From: Acidobacteriota bacterium
Lineage (GTDB): Bacteria > Acidobacteriota > Terriglobia > Bryobacterales > Bryobacteraceae
Direction of reading: 5' to 3'
Length of the DNA: 57,076 bases
NCBI GenBank assembly: GCA_026394075.1
Contig: JAPKYX010000238.1
Coordinates: forward strand, 1 to 57,076
This document shows positions 41,383 through 51,374 of this stretch, piece by piece. Position numbers and translations under genes: made by a program. Numbering within the stretch: the first letter of the stretch is position 1; every line of letters starts with the position of its first letter. The notes beneath the pieces were generated by a model that was not told the DNA's origin, did no database searches, and saw only the letters and a list, made by a program, of their open reading frames with translations.

Positions 41383-42725
41383 TAGCCCTTCAAGATGCTC
41401 CGCAGCACGCCGTCCCACGGCTTGCGATAGGGCCGCTCGGTCATCGCCTGAGCGTCCTTGTCGCCGATGATCTCTTCTTTGTCCGCATCCCAGCGCAGCT
41501 TGCGCCCGGTGCGGAGGCTGATGTTGGCCAAGTGGCAAGCAACGGCCGTCTTGTGGCCTTCTTCGACGTCGGCGATGGGCCGCTGGCGGGTCTTGATGCA
41601 GTCGAGGAAGTTGCGGACATGCAGGTCGAACTGTTCGTTGCTGCTGCCCGGCTCCTTCTTCGCCGCCACCCACTGCTCCGGCTTCACTTCCACGCGATTG
41701 ACGCCGCCCGTGGGCTGGCCGCGGAACTGGGGTACAGCATTCTCCGGCGGCACCTTGTTGTCGGGGTGCACTTCCCAACCATCGCGCGCAATCGACAAGC
41801 TGCCGAACTCGCCAAAGTATTCGCTCTTGCCAATGGCCCGCCCGCGGGAGCCTTCCCGGTGGGACCAGACCGCCGTAAAGCCCGGATACTCAAACAACGC
41901 ATCCTGCGTGTCCGGCGTCTCGCCATCATCTTTCAGCACAAAGCGACCGCCGGTGGAGGTCACCGAGGTCGGGCCCTTCACGCCCATCCACCATTGCAGA
42001 ATGTCGATCTCGTGCGCGGCCAGGTTGGTCATCTGGCCGCCAGAATAGTCCCAGAACCAGCGGAAATGGTACAGGCTCCGATGCGGTGAATACGGCCGCG
42101 CCGGGGCCGGACCCAGCCACATATCGTAGGCCAGCTCCGTCGGCGCCTTATCCCCGGCCGGTCGCCCAAAGCCCGGGTTGATGTTCCGGAAGCTGCCCAT
42201 GCGCACGGAATGGATCTTGCCCAGATAGCCATCGTTCAGCAGCTTCTTGCCCGATTGATAATGCCGTCCGCTGCGCTGCTGCGTGCCGCACTGCACGACG
42301 CGCTTGGTGCGCCGGGCGACGTCGATCATCCAGCGGCCTTCTTTGATGAACAGCGTCATCGGCTTTTCAACGTAGACATCCTTGCCCGCCGCGCAGGCCA
42401 TCAGCGTGTGCATGCAATGCCAGTGGTCCGGCGTTGAGACCACCACGGCCTGCAGATCCTTGTCGTCCAGCAGCTTGCGGAAGTCAGCATACTGCCGTGT
42501 ATTCGGTCCGCAAACGCGCGCCCCTTCTTCCATGCGGGGCTGATAGGCATCCGACATGGCGGCACAATCGACATCGCGCTGGTTCTTGAAATCGAAGACG
42601 TGCTGCGCGCCGATCAGGCCGTAGCCGATAAAGCCAACCTGGACCCGATCATTGGCACCCCAGACGCGCGTAGCACCCGCGGCGGTCAAGGCACCCAGAA
42701 AGTAGCGGCGAGAAGTATGGGACAT
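41382..42725 (-). CDS. Tat-exported Gfo/Idh/MocA-family oxidoreductase
   Basis: 447 residues. Twin-arginine signal SRRYFLGALTAAGATRVW is followed by the NAD(P)-binding fold VQVGFIGYGLIGAQHV and the conserved EKP element DVYVEKPMTLFIKEG, then a C-terminal substrate domain (RWFWDYSGGQMTNLAAHEID with the catalytic His region). The family oxidises or reduces sugars and inositols with NAD(P); exported members usually carry the cofactor tightly. Neighbouring isomerase genes suggest oxidation of sugars or glycosides. Confidence 0.9.
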   Translation of the reverse strand: MSHTSRRYFLGALTAAGATRVWGANDRVQVGFIGYGLIGAQHVFDFKNQRDVDCAAMSDAYQPRMEEGARVCGPNTRQYADFRKLLDDKDLQAVVVSTPDHWHCMHTLMACAAGKDVYVEKPMTLFIKEGRWMIDVARRTKRVVQCGTQQRSGRHYQSGKKLLNDGYLGKIHSVRMGSFRNINPGFGRPAGDKAPTELAYDMWLGPAPARPYSPHRSLYHFRWFWDYSGGQMTNLAAHEIDILQWWMGVKGPTSVTSTGGRFVLKDDGETPDTQDALFEYPGFTAVWSHREGSRGRAIGKSEYFGEFGSLSIARDGWEVHPDNKVPPENAVPQFRGQPTGGVNRVEVKPEQWVAAKKEPGSSNEQFDLHVRNFLDCIKTRQRPIADVEEGHKTAVACHLANISLRTGRKLRWDADKEEIIGDKDAQAMTERPYRKPWDGVLRSILKG

Positions 42726-42871
42726 CGCCCCGGAATTCTATCTCCGCCATGCATCCGGATGCAATGGCCACCCATTTCGTATGCCGAACGTCCGCTCACA
42801 TTCATGGATATGAAAGTCGTGTTTAAAGACGGAAGTAATCATGCCGATGAGGGCAGCGAGGTGGTTGAATC

Positions 42872-43918
42872 ATGAGTTCGGGTCTTCAAAGTTCTTCTGC
42901 GCCGCGGCGCGTGGACCCCTCCGATGTGCGCGTCTGCTTGGCTTCCATCGTCCAATCGGCGACGCTGGGGGAACATGAAACGCTGCGCAGGCTGGTTAGC
43001 TTCATGGTGGAACGAGCCCTGACGGCCCCGGATGCGCCGCTGCGTGAATACGAAATTGGCGTCAAGATCATGCGCCTGGGTGGCGATTGGGACCCACGCA
43101 CCGACGCCACGGTCCGCCTGGAAGTGTCCCACCTCCGGAACCGTTTGGCCGAGTACTACCATCGGGAGGGCGTGAGGGACCCCATCCATATGGTCGTTCC
43201 CAAAGGCGCCTTCCACGTGATCTTCGTCCGGGCGGAAAATGCCCCGGCCTCGACGTTCCGCGAGGAAAGCCAGGCCACGGGCACGCCCGAGAAGAAGGTC
43301 CCCACCAAGTTGATCCTGGCCGCGGTTGGCGTCCTGGTGGCTGTCGCCGGCGTCTGGTTCGGCCTGAAGTTCCTGAACAAGCCCGGCGGCCCCGACGAAG
43401 CGGCCGAAGAACCCTCGGCCACAACCCGGCCTAGCTCAACTCCTCATCGGAAGGCCCATTCCGAAAAGGCTCCAGCGGCTTCACCCTTCCAGCAGGCTCG
43501 TGCGGCCGCGCGCGATTTCAACGCCACCATTGCCCGGCTGAAAGGCCACGCCGACACCGATCCCAAACGCGTCGAACTGGCCAAGGCGCTGTGGTGGAAC
43601 GGCGGCCGCAAGTCCGCAGCCAAGACCTGGGAGCAGGTGCAAGGTGAGCTTTCGCCCTCGATCCTCGCCATGTGGGGGCTGGCTTCCATCGATTCCAAGA
43701 AGATCGACCAAGCCCGAGCCAAGCTCAGCTCCGCCCCGGCCCTGGAGCAGGCCCGCTTTTACGCCTTGATGACGGAAACCGGTCCGGCCCTGGACGCACT
43801 AGAGAAAGTTCTCGCCAAAGAACTGACTCCGGCGGTGGTGGCCGACCCCATTTTCACTTCGATTGAGCGGGAGCCCCGCTACATCGCCATCTTGCGGAGT
43901 GCCCAGTTGATAAACTGA
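42872..43918 (+). CDS. Membrane-anchored protein with a Solibacter-type winged-helix-like N-terminal domain
   Basis: 348 residues. Residues about 15-125 ([60 protein letters not shown]) correspond to a domain I know from many Solibacter-type proteins, usually in front of TPR or adenylate-cyclase-like parts and resembling a winged-helix DNA-binding domain. A single membrane segment follows at about 149-170 ([20 protein letters not shown]), then a low-complexity linker and a helical C-terminal region. Such a topology could couple an outside signal to DNA; the function is unproven. It starts 146 bases from the Gfo/Idh gene, divergently. Confidence 0.65.
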   Translation: MSSGLQSSSAPRRVDPSDVRVCLASIVQSATLGEHETLRRLVSFMVERALTAPDAPLREYEIGVKIMRLGGDWDPRTDATVRLEVSHLRNRLAEYYHREGVRDPIHMVVPKGAFHVIFVRAENAPASTFREESQATGTPEKKVPTKLILAAVGVLVAVAGVWFGLKFLNKPGGPDEAAEEPSATTRPSSTPHRKAHSEKAPAASPFQQARAAARDFNATIARLKGHADTDPKRVELAKALWWNGGRKSAAKTWEQVQGELSPSILAMWGLASIDSKKIDQARAKLSSAPALEQARFYALMTETGPALDALEKVLAKELTPAVVADPIFTSIEREPRYIAILRSAQLIN

Positions 43919-43926
43919 CGCTCGTA

Positions 43927-45891
43927 ATGAGCTTCAGCCCACCCAGTCCTGTCAGTCTCCAGAACATCCTTGATTCCGGGGATGCTTCCCTGTTCGCGCC
44001 GCGCAGCAAAGCCAAGGGTCCGGATGGCTTTCTTCCTCTCACTGAGGACATGCTGCTCAACCGTCCTTCGGGCGACCTGTTTGGTTGGACCCAGAATGCC
44101 GGCATGGGCTGGAACCCGGCCAAACTAGGCGGACCCGAAGTGGTCCTGCTTTCGACGCACGGCGGCATCCGCGCCGCCGACGGTACCCCCATCGCTCTGG
44201 GCTATCACACTGGCCACTGGGAAGTGGGTCTGTTGATGCAGGCTGCGGCCGAGGAACTGAAATCCCGCGACGCCGTGCCCTTCGCCGGCTTCTGCACTGA
44301 CCCCTGCGATGGCCGCACGCAAGGCACGCCGGGCATGTTCGATTCGCTGCCCTACCGCAACGACGCCGCCATCATCTTCCGCCGCCTCATCCGGTCGCTA
44401 CCCACGCGCAAGGGCGTCATCGGCGTGGCCACCTGCGACAAGGGTCTGCCCGCGATGATGATGGCCCTGGCCGGAACGCTGAACCTGCCGTGTGTGCTGG
44501 TGCCCGGCGGCGTGACGCTGTCCCCGGAGGACGCCGAAGACGCGGGCAAGGTCCAGACCATCGGGGCCCGCTTCGCGCACAACGTCATCACGCTTGAATA
44601 CGCGCAGGAGATGGGCTGCAAGGCCTGTGCCTCCCCCGGCGGCGGATGCCAATTCCTGGGCACGGCGGCCACTTCGCAAGTAGTGGCGGAAGCGCTCGGC
44701 ATGTCCCTGCCGCACTCGGCCTTGGCCCCCTCGGGCGATCCGATTTGGCTGGACATGGCGCGACGCTCGGCGCGCGCCGTACTGCATCTGATGTCGCAAG
44801 GTCTCACCATGCGCGACGTGCTGACGCCGGCCGCGCTCGAAAACGCGATGGTGCTCCACGCGGCCTTTGGCGGCTCGACGAACCTCATCCTGCATCTGCC
44901 CGCCACCGCGCACGCCGCTGGACTGCGGCGGCCCACCGTGGATGACTGGTCACGCATCAACCGCCAAGTCCCGCGCCTGGTGGACGCGCTCCCGAATGGA
45001 CCCGTCGGCCACCACACAGTGCAGGTCTTTATGGCGGGCGGCGTCCCAGAGGTGATGCTCCACTTGCGAACCGCTGGTTTGCTGAACACCAGCACGATCA
45101 CCGTCAGCGGCCAGAAGCTGGACACGCTGCTTGATTGGTGGCAGGATTCTGAGCGCCGCCACGCACTGCGCAAATCGCTGAAGGAGCGCGACGGCATCGA
45201 CCCCGGGGCCATCATCATGGATCGGGACACAGCCCGCTCCCGCGGCCTCACCTCCACCGTCTGCTTCCCCACCGGCAACCTCTCGCCCGGCGGTTCCGTG
45301 ATCAAGTCCACGGCCATTGATGCCTCGGTGGTCGATGCGGACGGCATCTACCGCAAGCGCGGCCCCGCCCGCGTATTCACCACCGAACCTTCCGCCGTCG
45401 CCGCCATCAAGAACGGCACCGTCAAGGCCGGCGACATCCTGATCCTGGCCGGCCGCGGCCCCTTGGGCTCCGGCATGGAAGAGACCTACCAGGTCACCTC
45501 TGCTTTGAAGATGCTCGACTTCGGCAAGCACGTCGCCGTCATCACCGACGCCCGCTTCTCCGGCGTCTCCACCGGTGCCTGCATCGGCCACGTCACCCCC
45601 GAAGCCCTGGCCGGCGGCCCCATCGGCAAGCTCCGCGATGGCGACCCCATCGAGATCATCATCGACCGCAACAACCTGGAAGGCACCGTGAACTTCGTGG
45701 GTGACGAAGCCGAACTGCTGGCCCGCGAGCCACACCCCGGCCTACAGCCGGACCCACTACTCCCCGCCGACTCCCGCCTCTGGGCGGCCCTGCAGCAAGC
45801 CAGCGGTGGCCCTTGGGGTGGAGCCGTCTACGACGCGGAAATGATCATCGCGGCGTTGGAGCGGGGGCGGTTGCCGGAGGCCGCCGGGTAG
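43927..45891 (+). CDS. yjhG: YjhG/YagF-type sugar-acid (D-xylonate) dehydratase
   Basis: 654 residues, matching the YjhG/YagF branch of the IlvD/EDD family. Diagnostic stretches: [48 protein letters not shown]-type [48 protein letters not shown] and [20 protein letters not shown]. The Cys residues bind the [Fe-S] cluster. E. coli YjhG and YagF dehydrate D-xylonate to 2-keto-3-deoxy-D-xylonate. Starts nine bases after the membrane-anchored protein and is likely co-transcribed with it. Confidence 0.92.
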   Translation: MSFSPPSPVSLQNILDSGDASLFAPRSKAKGPDGFLPLTEDMLLNRPSGDLFGWTQNAGMGWNPAKLGGPEVVLLSTHGGIRAADGTPIALGYHTGHWEVGLLMQAAAEELKSRDAVPFAGFCTDPCDGRTQGTPGMFDSLPYRNDAAIIFRRLIRSLPTRKGVIGVATCDKGLPAMMMALAGTLNLPCVLVPGGVTLSPEDAEDAGKVQTIGARFAHNVITLEYAQEMGCKACASPGGGCQFLGTAATSQVVAEALGMSLPHSALAPSGDPIWLDMARRSARAVLHLMSQGLTMRDVLTPAALENAMVLHAAFGGSTNLILHLPATAHAAGLRRPTVDDWSRINRQVPRLVDALPNGPVGHHTVQVFMAGGVPEVMLHLRTAGLLNTSTITVSGQKLDTLLDWWQDSERRHALRKSLKERDGIDPGAIIMDRDTARSRGLTSTVCFPTGNLSPGGSVIKSTAIDASVVDADGIYRKRGPARVFTTEPSAVAAIKNGTVKAGDILILAGRGPLGSGMEETYQVTSALKMLDFGKHVAVITDARFSGVSTGACIGHVTPEALAGGPIGKLRDGDPIEIIIDRNNLEGTVNFVGDEAELLAREPHPGLQPDPLLPADSRLWAALQQASGGPWGGAVYDAEMIIAALERGRLPEAAG

Positions 45892-45983
45892 AGGGCGGTG
45901 GGTGCTAGCCGCGTTCCCTTAGCGGAATCTAGTCCACCGTGACTGCCTGACACACCAGCTATCCTCAATTTAGAGGAGTCAGA

Positions 45984-46241
45984 ATGAGCCTATCCACCCT
46001 TGACTGGTCTCGATGCCCCGCTGTCGAGAGCAACCTCGGAAAACGCAGCGGCGCGTGGGTTTTCCGGGGCACGCGTACACCAGTATCCACTGTGTTCGAG
46101 AATCTTCAGGACATGAGCGTTGACGAACTGGTGGAAGAGTTCGGCGTAACCAGAGAGCAGGTGTACGCAGTCCTCCAGTTCGCCGCGCGCACAGCGGAGG
46201 CGCCGGAGCCGGTTGCAATCCATGCTGATTCTGTTCGATAA
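45984..46241 (+). CDS. DUF433 antitoxin
   Basis: 85 residues. GAWVFRGTRTPVSTVFENL, MSVDELVEEFGVTREQV and VLQFAARTAE follow DUF433, a homeodomain-like HTH antitoxin usually paired with a DUF5615 PIN-like toxin. It overlaps the toxin gene by 20 bases. Confidence 0.87.
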   Translation: MSLSTLDWSRCPAVESNLGKRSGAWVFRGTRTPVSTVFENLQDMSVDELVEEFGVTREQVYAVLQFAARTAEAPEPVAIHADSVR

Positions 46242-46578
46242 CGGCACGCCACGCACGTTGGCCCGCTTCCTTATTGACCGGCACCTGATTACTGAGGCCC
46301 GGTCACGGGGTTGGGAACAACTCGAGAATGGAGACCTGCTGCGGGAAGCCGAGGCAGCTGGCTTCGAGTTACTGGTGACCACCGACAAAAATCTCCGGTA
46401 CCAACAGAACCTCCGCGAGCGCAAGATTGCTTTGGTCGTGCTCGGCCAAGGGCGATGGAGCTTGATGAAACCCTACATCACCCAGATCGTCGCTGCGGTC
46501 AATGCTGCAACACCGGGCAGCTTCACCGAGATAGAAGTCCCTTACCAGCGGGGCCCCCTCCAGGAACCCACACCATAA
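46222..46578 (+). CDS. DUF5615 PIN-like toxin
   Basis: 118 residues (a TTG at 46213 is an alternative start). MLILFDNGTPRTLARFLIDR is the N-terminal acidic strand, and LLVTTDKNLRYQQNLRERKI then ALVVLGQGRWSLM follow, the layout of DUF5615/Mut7-C-like PIN-related proteins. Partner of the overlapping DUF433 antitoxin. Confidence 0.85.
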   Translation: MLILFDNGTPRTLARFLIDRHLITEARSRGWEQLENGDLLREAEAAGFELLVTTDKNLRYQQNLRERKIALVVLGQGRWSLMKPYITQIVAAVNAATPGSFTEIEVPYQRGPLQEPTP

Positions 46579-46583
46579 CCACC

Positions 46584-46955
46584 ATGCGCATCGACAAATG
46601 GCTCTGGGCCGCCCGCTTCTTCAAGACCCGCGCGCTCGCTTCCCGCGCCTGTGACCTGGGCCGCATCCTCTCGAACACGCTGCCCGCCAAGCCCGCCCGA
46701 GAAGTGAAAGTCAGTGACCTTCTGCAGATCAAGAACGAGGGCGGCGAGTTCGAGGTGGAAGTGCTCCAGTTGAGCGAAATGCGCGGCCCCGCGGCCCAGG
46801 CGCAGACGCTCTACCGGGAGACCGAGGCCAGCCGCGCGCAGCGGGCGAAACTGGCCGAAGAACGCAAAGCCCAGGCCCAGTTCGAGACCCTGCCCGAAGG
46901 CCGGCCCAACAAGCGCGACCGCCGCGAGATCCAGCGGTTCCGCGGCCGGGTCTAG
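46584..46955 (+). CDS. S4-domain RNA-binding protein (Hsp15-like)
   Basis: 123 residues starting MRIDKWLWAARFFKTRALAS, the S4 RNA-binding motif of heat-shock protein 15/RqcP-like proteins, followed by RACDLGRILSNTLPAKP and a basic C terminus ending KRDRREIQRFRGRV. Hsp15 rescues stalled 50S-nascent-chain complexes. Its ATG follows the toxin stop by six bases. Confidence 0.9.
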   Translation: MRIDKWLWAARFFKTRALASRACDLGRILSNTLPAKPAREVKVSDLLQIKNEGGEFEVEVLQLSEMRGPAAQAQTLYRETEASRAQRAKLAEERKAQAQFETLPEGRPNKRDRREIQRFRGRV

Positions 46956-47022
46956 CGCATCCCGCTTTCGGCGCGGCAGTGGCGCGGCAAAACCTCCCGC
47001 AGTCGTGACAATCTAGAGAAGC

Positions 47023-47538
47023 ATGTCCACCGATCTCCGTTACCCCATCGGTCGCTTCTCCTACGCTGGACCCAACCGGGCTGAGTGGCTGGAGCAGCTC
47101 GCCAGCCTGCCCACTGAGATGAAGGCGGCCGTTGCCGGGCTCACCGACGCCCAGCTCGACACCCCGTATCGCGAGGGTGGCTGGACGCTGAGGCAAGTGG
47201 TCCACCACACCGCCGATAGCCACATGAACAGTTATGTGCGCTTCCGGCTGGCCTTGACCGAACAAGAGCCCACCATCAGCACCTACGAAGAGCAGCTGTG
47301 GGCCGAGTTCGACGACGCGAAAGCGGAGCCGGTGGAAACTTCGCTGCAACTGATCGAACTGCTGCACCGCCGCTGGGTGCGGATGCTGCGGACGCTGGAT
47401 GACGCTGCGTGGCAGAAGGCATTTATCCATCCCGCCAACGGCCGCACGGAGCTCAACAAGGCCCTGGGCCTCTATGCCTGGCATGGCCGCCATCACGTCG
47501 CGCACATCACCTTCTTGCGGGAGCGCATGGGATGGTAG
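47023..47538 (+). CDS. DinB/YfiT-like metal-dependent transferase
   Basis: 171 residues. It starts MSTDLRYPIGRFSYAGPNRA, and the metal-binding His residues lie in LRQVVHHTADSHMNSYVRF and YAWHGRHHVAHI. The fold is the DinB four-helix bundle as in Bacillus YfiT and bacillithiol transferases. The thiol substrate is unknown. The stop overlaps the start of the M20 peptidase. Confidence 0.88.
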   Translation: MSTDLRYPIGRFSYAGPNRAEWLEQLASLPTEMKAAVAGLTDAQLDTPYREGGWTLRQVVHHTADSHMNSYVRFRLALTEQEPTISTYEEQLWAEFDDAKAEPVETSLQLIELLHRRWVRMLRTLDDAAWQKAFIHPANGRTELNKALGLYAWHGRHHVAHITFLRERMGW

Positions 47539-48959
47539 CGCTGGCGCTGGCGACGCTGCTGGCGCAAACGCCCGATGCGGCGCGCGCTCAGCTGATTGAC
47601 CGCATGGAATCGCGCGCCCCTCAGTACGCCGCCCTTTCGCGGCAGATCTGGGAGTTTGCCGAAGTGGGCTACAAGGAATCAAAAAGCTCCGCCTTGCTGG
47701 CGCAAACGCTGCGCGAACAAGGCTTCACGGTAGAAACCAACATCGCCAACATCCCCACGGCCTTCACGGCCACCTGGGGCTCTGGCAGCCCGGTCATCGC
47801 GATCCTGGGCGAGTTCGACGCCCTGCCGGGGCTCTCGCAGGATTCTCTGCCGGAGCGCAAGGCGATCAAGACTGGCGCGCCCGGCCATGGCTGCGGCCAC
47901 AATCTGTTTGGCGTCGCTGCGGCGCATGCCGCCATCACGGTGAAGGAGTACCTCGAAAGCCGCAAGATGCCGGGCACTATCCGCTTCCTGGGCACGCCCG
48001 CTGAAGAAGGCGGCGGCGGCAAGATCTACATGGCCCGCGCCGGAGCGTTGAAGGGCGTCGACGTGGCGCTCACTTGGCATCCATCGGACTCCAACCAAGC
48101 CTCCACCCGCAGTTCACTGGCCAACATCACGGCCAAGTTCAAGTTCTATGGCCGGGCGGCGCATGCGGCCATGGCACCTCAAGAGGGCCGGTCCGCGCTC
48201 GATGCGGTGATGGTGATGAACCATGCGGTCGAACTGATGCGCGAACACATCCCACAAGAGACCCGCGTCCACTACATCATCACCAACGGCGGCGCGGCCC
48301 CCAACATCGTGCCCGATTTTTCCGAGGTCTACATCTACGCCCGGTCGCCCTCGATGGCCATCCTCGATGGCGTCTGGGAACGCATCATCAAGTGCGCCCA
48401 GGCCGGAGCGCTGGCCACGGAAACGCGCATGGAGATGGAACTGGTCAGCGCGGTCTACAACATCCTGCCGAACGACTATCTGTCGTCGTTGTTCAACAAG
48501 AACCTGAAGCTGGTCGGCGGCGTGAAGTATTCGCCAGAAGAGCAAGCATTCGCCGCCAAGCTCCGAACCACGCTGGGCATGATGGAGGATCACCCACTGG
48601 GACAGCAGGAAGTGATTCTGTCGCCCGAGGCCGGTGCCCCCGGCGCCTCCACCGATTTCGCCGACGTCACCTGGATGCTACCCGCCGCTGAGTTCAACGC
48701 CGCCACCTGGGTACCCGGCACGCCCGCCCATAGCTGGCAGGCGGTGGCCGCCAACGGCATGTCGATCGGCCAGAAAGGCATGATGGTGGCCGCCAAGACT
48801 TTGGCCTTAACCGCACTGGACCTTTTCCATGACCCGCAGCAGGTGAAGCTGGCGCGCGACTCCTTCGACAAGCGCCGCGGCGGCGTCCTCTACAAGTCTC
48901 GCCTGCCGGAAGGGCAAAAGGCGCCGCTCAACTATCGTGATACGGGGGCCCGTCAGTAA
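47532..48959 (+). CDS. M20-family peptidase/amidohydrolase
   Basis: 475 residues from ATG 47532. A weak signal (MVALALATLLAQTPDAARA) suggests export. M20D signs are AILGEFDALPGLSQ, GHGCGHNLFGVAAAHAAI, GTPAEEGGGGKIYMARAG and ITNGGAAPNIVPDF. AbgB-type members cleave p-aminobenzoyl-glutamate; the substrate here is not known. The start is inside the last codons of the DinB-like gene, so the two are coupled. Confidence 0.9.
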   Translation: MVALALATLLAQTPDAARAQLIDRMESRAPQYAALSRQIWEFAEVGYKESKSSALLAQTLREQGFTVETNIANIPTAFTATWGSGSPVIAILGEFDALPGLSQDSLPERKAIKTGAPGHGCGHNLFGVAAAHAAITVKEYLESRKMPGTIRFLGTPAEEGGGGKIYMARAGALKGVDVALTWHPSDSNQASTRSSLANITAKFKFYGRAAHAAMAPQEGRSALDAVMVMNHAVELMREHIPQETRVHYIITNGGAAPNIVPDFSEVYIYARSPSMAILDGVWERIIKCAQAGALATETRMEMELVSAVYNILPNDYLSSLFNKNLKLVGGVKYSPEEQAFAAKLRTTLGMMEDHPLGQQEVILSPEAGAPGASTDFADVTWMLPAAEFNAATWVPGTPAHSWQAVAANGMSIGQKGMMVAAKTLALTALDLFHDPQQVKLARDSFDKRRGGVLYKSRLPEGQKAPLNYRDTGARQ

Positions 48960-49682
48960 TTGCGGCTCCTCGTCGCAGTTGCGCTAAGTGCGGCGGCCTG
49001 GGGGCAAGCTCCCAAGCCCGTGGCCTTGACTTACAACGCCGAATGGCGGCTAATCCATGCCGGGACGGTCAACCTTAATTGGGAACCCGCCGCTCCGACG
49101 GCCGGCCACGCCAAGCTTCACATCGAATCGACCGGGCTGATCTCCCGCCTTTACAAAATCAACAACGACTATCACGCCAACCTGGCCGGCGGCTTCTGCG
49201 CCATCGAGACCGGCATGGAAGTCCGCGAAGGCAACCGCCAACGCTCAAACCGCGTCACCTACGACCACGAGAAGAAGCAAGCCTCGTTCGTCGAACGGGA
49301 CCTCATCAAGAACACCGTCATTTCTAGCCACACCGTCAGTACACCGGCCTGCGTGCACGATGTCCTGGGAGCACTGATGGCGATGCGCCGCATGAATCTC
49401 GCGGTCGGCCAAAGTGGAACCCTGCCCGTCAGCGACGGCAAAAAGTTCGCTGAGGTGCGCGTTGAGGCGCAAGAACGGGAAATTGTCAAAACGCCGCTGG
49501 GCGTCTTCAAGGCCGTCCGCTATGAAGCCCATCTGCTGAACAACGTCATCTACCCCCGCAGTGGCCGCGTCTATTTCTGGCTGACCGATGACGACCGAAA
49601 ACTGCCCGTGCAAGTCCGGGTACGCTTGCAGATCCTGATTGGCACCATCACGTTGCAACTGGTGAAAGAGGAGAATCCATGA
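48960..49682 (+). CDS. DUF3108-like exported protein
   Basis: 240 residues from a TTG start directly after the M20 stop. The short hydrophobic start (MRLLVAVALSAAAWGQ) fits export. VALTYNAEWRLIHAGTVNLN, CAIETGMEVREGNRQRSNRV, TYDHEKKQASFVERD and VYFWLTDDDRKLPVQVRVRL are DUF3108-like, a beta-barrel outer-layer protein of unknown role. It overlaps the SGNH gene by four bases (ATGA). Confidence 0.8.
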   Translation: MRLLVAVALSAAAWGQAPKPVALTYNAEWRLIHAGTVNLNWEPAAPTAGHAKLHIESTGLISRLYKINNDYHANLAGGFCAIETGMEVREGNRQRSNRVTYDHEKKQASFVERDLIKNTVISSHTVSTPACVHDVLGALMAMRRMNLAVGQSGTLPVSDGKKFAEVRVEAQEREIVKTPLGVFKAVRYEAHLLNNVIYPRSGRVYFWLTDDDRKLPVQVRVRLQILIGTITLQLVKEENP

Positions 49683-50737
49683 GAGCCATCCAGTCCCTGT
49701 CTTGCCTGTTCACCCTGGCCATTGCCGCCAGCGCCCAGCCCGCCCTTCTCCCAGCACCGGAGTTGAGCAAGCTCACCGAACGGATGCAGATGGTGGCGGA
49801 ATCAGTCGCCATCGTCATCCCGGACTTGCCTCGTGCCGCCGGGCCCATCCTGGAGCAGATCCGGCCCACTCGCCTCGCCCTGGACCGCACCCCTCAAAGC
49901 ACCAAGCTCACCTACACGCTGCTGGGTCTCTACAAGAACTACCTCACGCTCAGCGACGCCCTGCCCAAGCCCGTACCTTTCCCCGCTGTCGGCGCGCAGC
50001 AGTTGAGTGAGCTCCGCGATGGCTGGGGCAAGCTGGAGAATCATTTCCAGGCCCTGCTCGACAGCCGCGAATCACAGTTGACGCCCGCTGATCGCGACAA
50101 CCTGGCCCGGTACAAGGAAGCGAACGCACAACTGGGCGCGCCCGCCGCCGGCAAGCCACGCGTCGTCTTCATGGGCGATTCCATCACCGATGGCTGGCCC
50201 TTGAAGGAGTACTTCTCCGGCCAGGATTTCATCAACCGCGGCATCGGAGGCCAAGTCACCGGCCAGATGCTGGGCCGCATGCAGGCCGACGTCATCAACC
50301 TCAAGCCGGCCGTGATGGTCGTCCTGGCCGGCACCAACGACATCGCCCGCGGCACGCCCATCGACATCATCCAGAACAACCTCCGCATGATGTGCGAACT
50401 GGCCGACCATGCCCGCATCAAAGTGGTGCTCGGTTCCGTCCTCCCCATCCACGACTACAACCAGAACATCGACCCTCGCTTCGCCCGCAGCCCTCAGCGT
50501 CCACCCGGAACGATCAACGCCTTGAACGCCTGGATGAAGTCCCTGGCCGAAAGCAAAGGCTACGTGTACCTGGACTACTTCAACTCCGTCCGCGACGGTG
50601 CCGGATATCTCCGCAAGGACGTCGCCGAAGACGGCCTGCACCCCAACGCCATGGGCTACCGCCTGATGGCTCCCCTGGCAGAGCGGGCGGTCGAGGATGC
50701 CCTGGCGGGGCGAGTGGCAACGCCGCGCAAGAAGTAG
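49679..50737 (+). CDS. Secreted SGNH/GDSL-type esterase
   Basis: 352 residues with a signal peptide (LSCLFTLAIAASAQPALLP). The four SGNH blocks are visible: FMGDSITDGW (Ser), NRGIGGQVTGQ (Gly), LAGTNDIARG (Asn) and DGLHPNAMGYRLM (Asp and His). An N-terminal helical region of about 130 residues precedes the hydrolase. Likely acts on acylated carbohydrates. Confidence 0.92.
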   Translation: MRAIQSLSCLFTLAIAASAQPALLPAPELSKLTERMQMVAESVAIVIPDLPRAAGPILEQIRPTRLALDRTPQSTKLTYTLLGLYKNYLTLSDALPKPVPFPAVGAQQLSELRDGWGKLENHFQALLDSRESQLTPADRDNLARYKEANAQLGAPAAGKPRVVFMGDSITDGWPLKEYFSGQDFINRGIGGQVTGQMLGRMQADVINLKPAVMVVLAGTNDIARGTPIDIIQNNLRMMCELADHARIKVVLGSVLPIHDYNQNIDPRFARSPQRPPGTINALNAWMKSLAESKGYVYLDYFNSVRDGAGYLRKDVAEDGLHPNAMGYRLMAPLAERAVEDALAGRVATPRKK

Positions 50738-50777
50738 ACCATACGCCAAGCCGTAACCGATATGGCATACTGAGGCC

Positions 50778-50993
50778 ATGGTGATGAAAACGAAGAAGTC
50801 CGAGAATCGAAAGATTACCGTCAACGTTCCTGCCGCCGTCCTGGAGCTTGCCATGAAAGCCAACGGAGAAGGCCTTACCGCGACGGTGGTCGAAGGCCTT
50901 CAGAAGGTAGCGGCCAAGGAAGCATACGCGAGGCTATTGGCGGCGCGTGGCACCTATAAGTCGAAGATGGATTTCGCTGCCCTCAGAGACTAG
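50778..50993 (+). CDS. Antitoxin of a PIN-type module
   Basis: 71 residues starting MVMKTKKSENRKITVNVPAA, then VLELAMKANGEGLTATVVEG LQKV in sequence, resembling the short RHH-like antitoxins upstream of VapC genes. Acidic residues sit near its C terminus. The stop (50991-50993) is one base before the vapC ATG. A near palindrome TATGGCATA lies shortly upstream (50761-50769). Confidence 0.75.
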   Translation: MVMKTKKSENRKITVNVPAAVLELAMKANGEGLTATVVEGLQKVAAKEAYARLLAARGTYKSKMDFAALRD

Positions 50994-50994
50994 G

Positions 50995-51372
50995 ATGGTA
51001 AGCGCCGATACCAACGTCTGGATTGCCCACTTGGCTGGCGAACAGGCGGCCGATGTGGAGATTCTGGCCATTGCATTGAGATTTCAGCGCGCAATGATGC
51101 CACCGCCAGTACTGTCGGAGTTGCTCAGCGATCCGGACATGCCCTTCCCGCACCAACTTGATCTGCAATCGGTGCCACGTCTCGACGTAACCGCAGGTTT
51201 CTGGGAACGCGTCGGCTTATTGAGGGCCAAACTTTGGCAGAAGGGCCTTCGCCCAAAGCTGGCTGATACGCTGATTGCGCAGTCCTGCCTGGACTATCAA
51301 GTCCCCCTGCTCACCCGCGACAAAGGCTTCGCCATCTTCGCCAAACACGCGGGCCTGATTCTGGCAAAATAG
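50995..51372 (+). CDS. vapC: PIN-domain toxin (VapC family)
   Basis: 125 residues from ATG 50995. VSADTNVWIAHLAGEQAAD carries the first acidic pair, VLSELLSDPD the next and KLADTLIAQSCLDYQVPLLT with RDKGF the last, the PIN pattern. It converges on glcF with two bases between stops. Confidence 0.9.
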   Translation: MVSADTNVWIAHLAGEQAADVEILAIALRFQRAMMPPPVLSELLSDPDMPFPHQLDLQSVPRLDVTAGFWERVGLLRAKLWQKGLRPKLADTLIAQSCLDYQVPLLTRDKGFAIFAKHAGLILAK

Positions 51373-51374
51373 CG

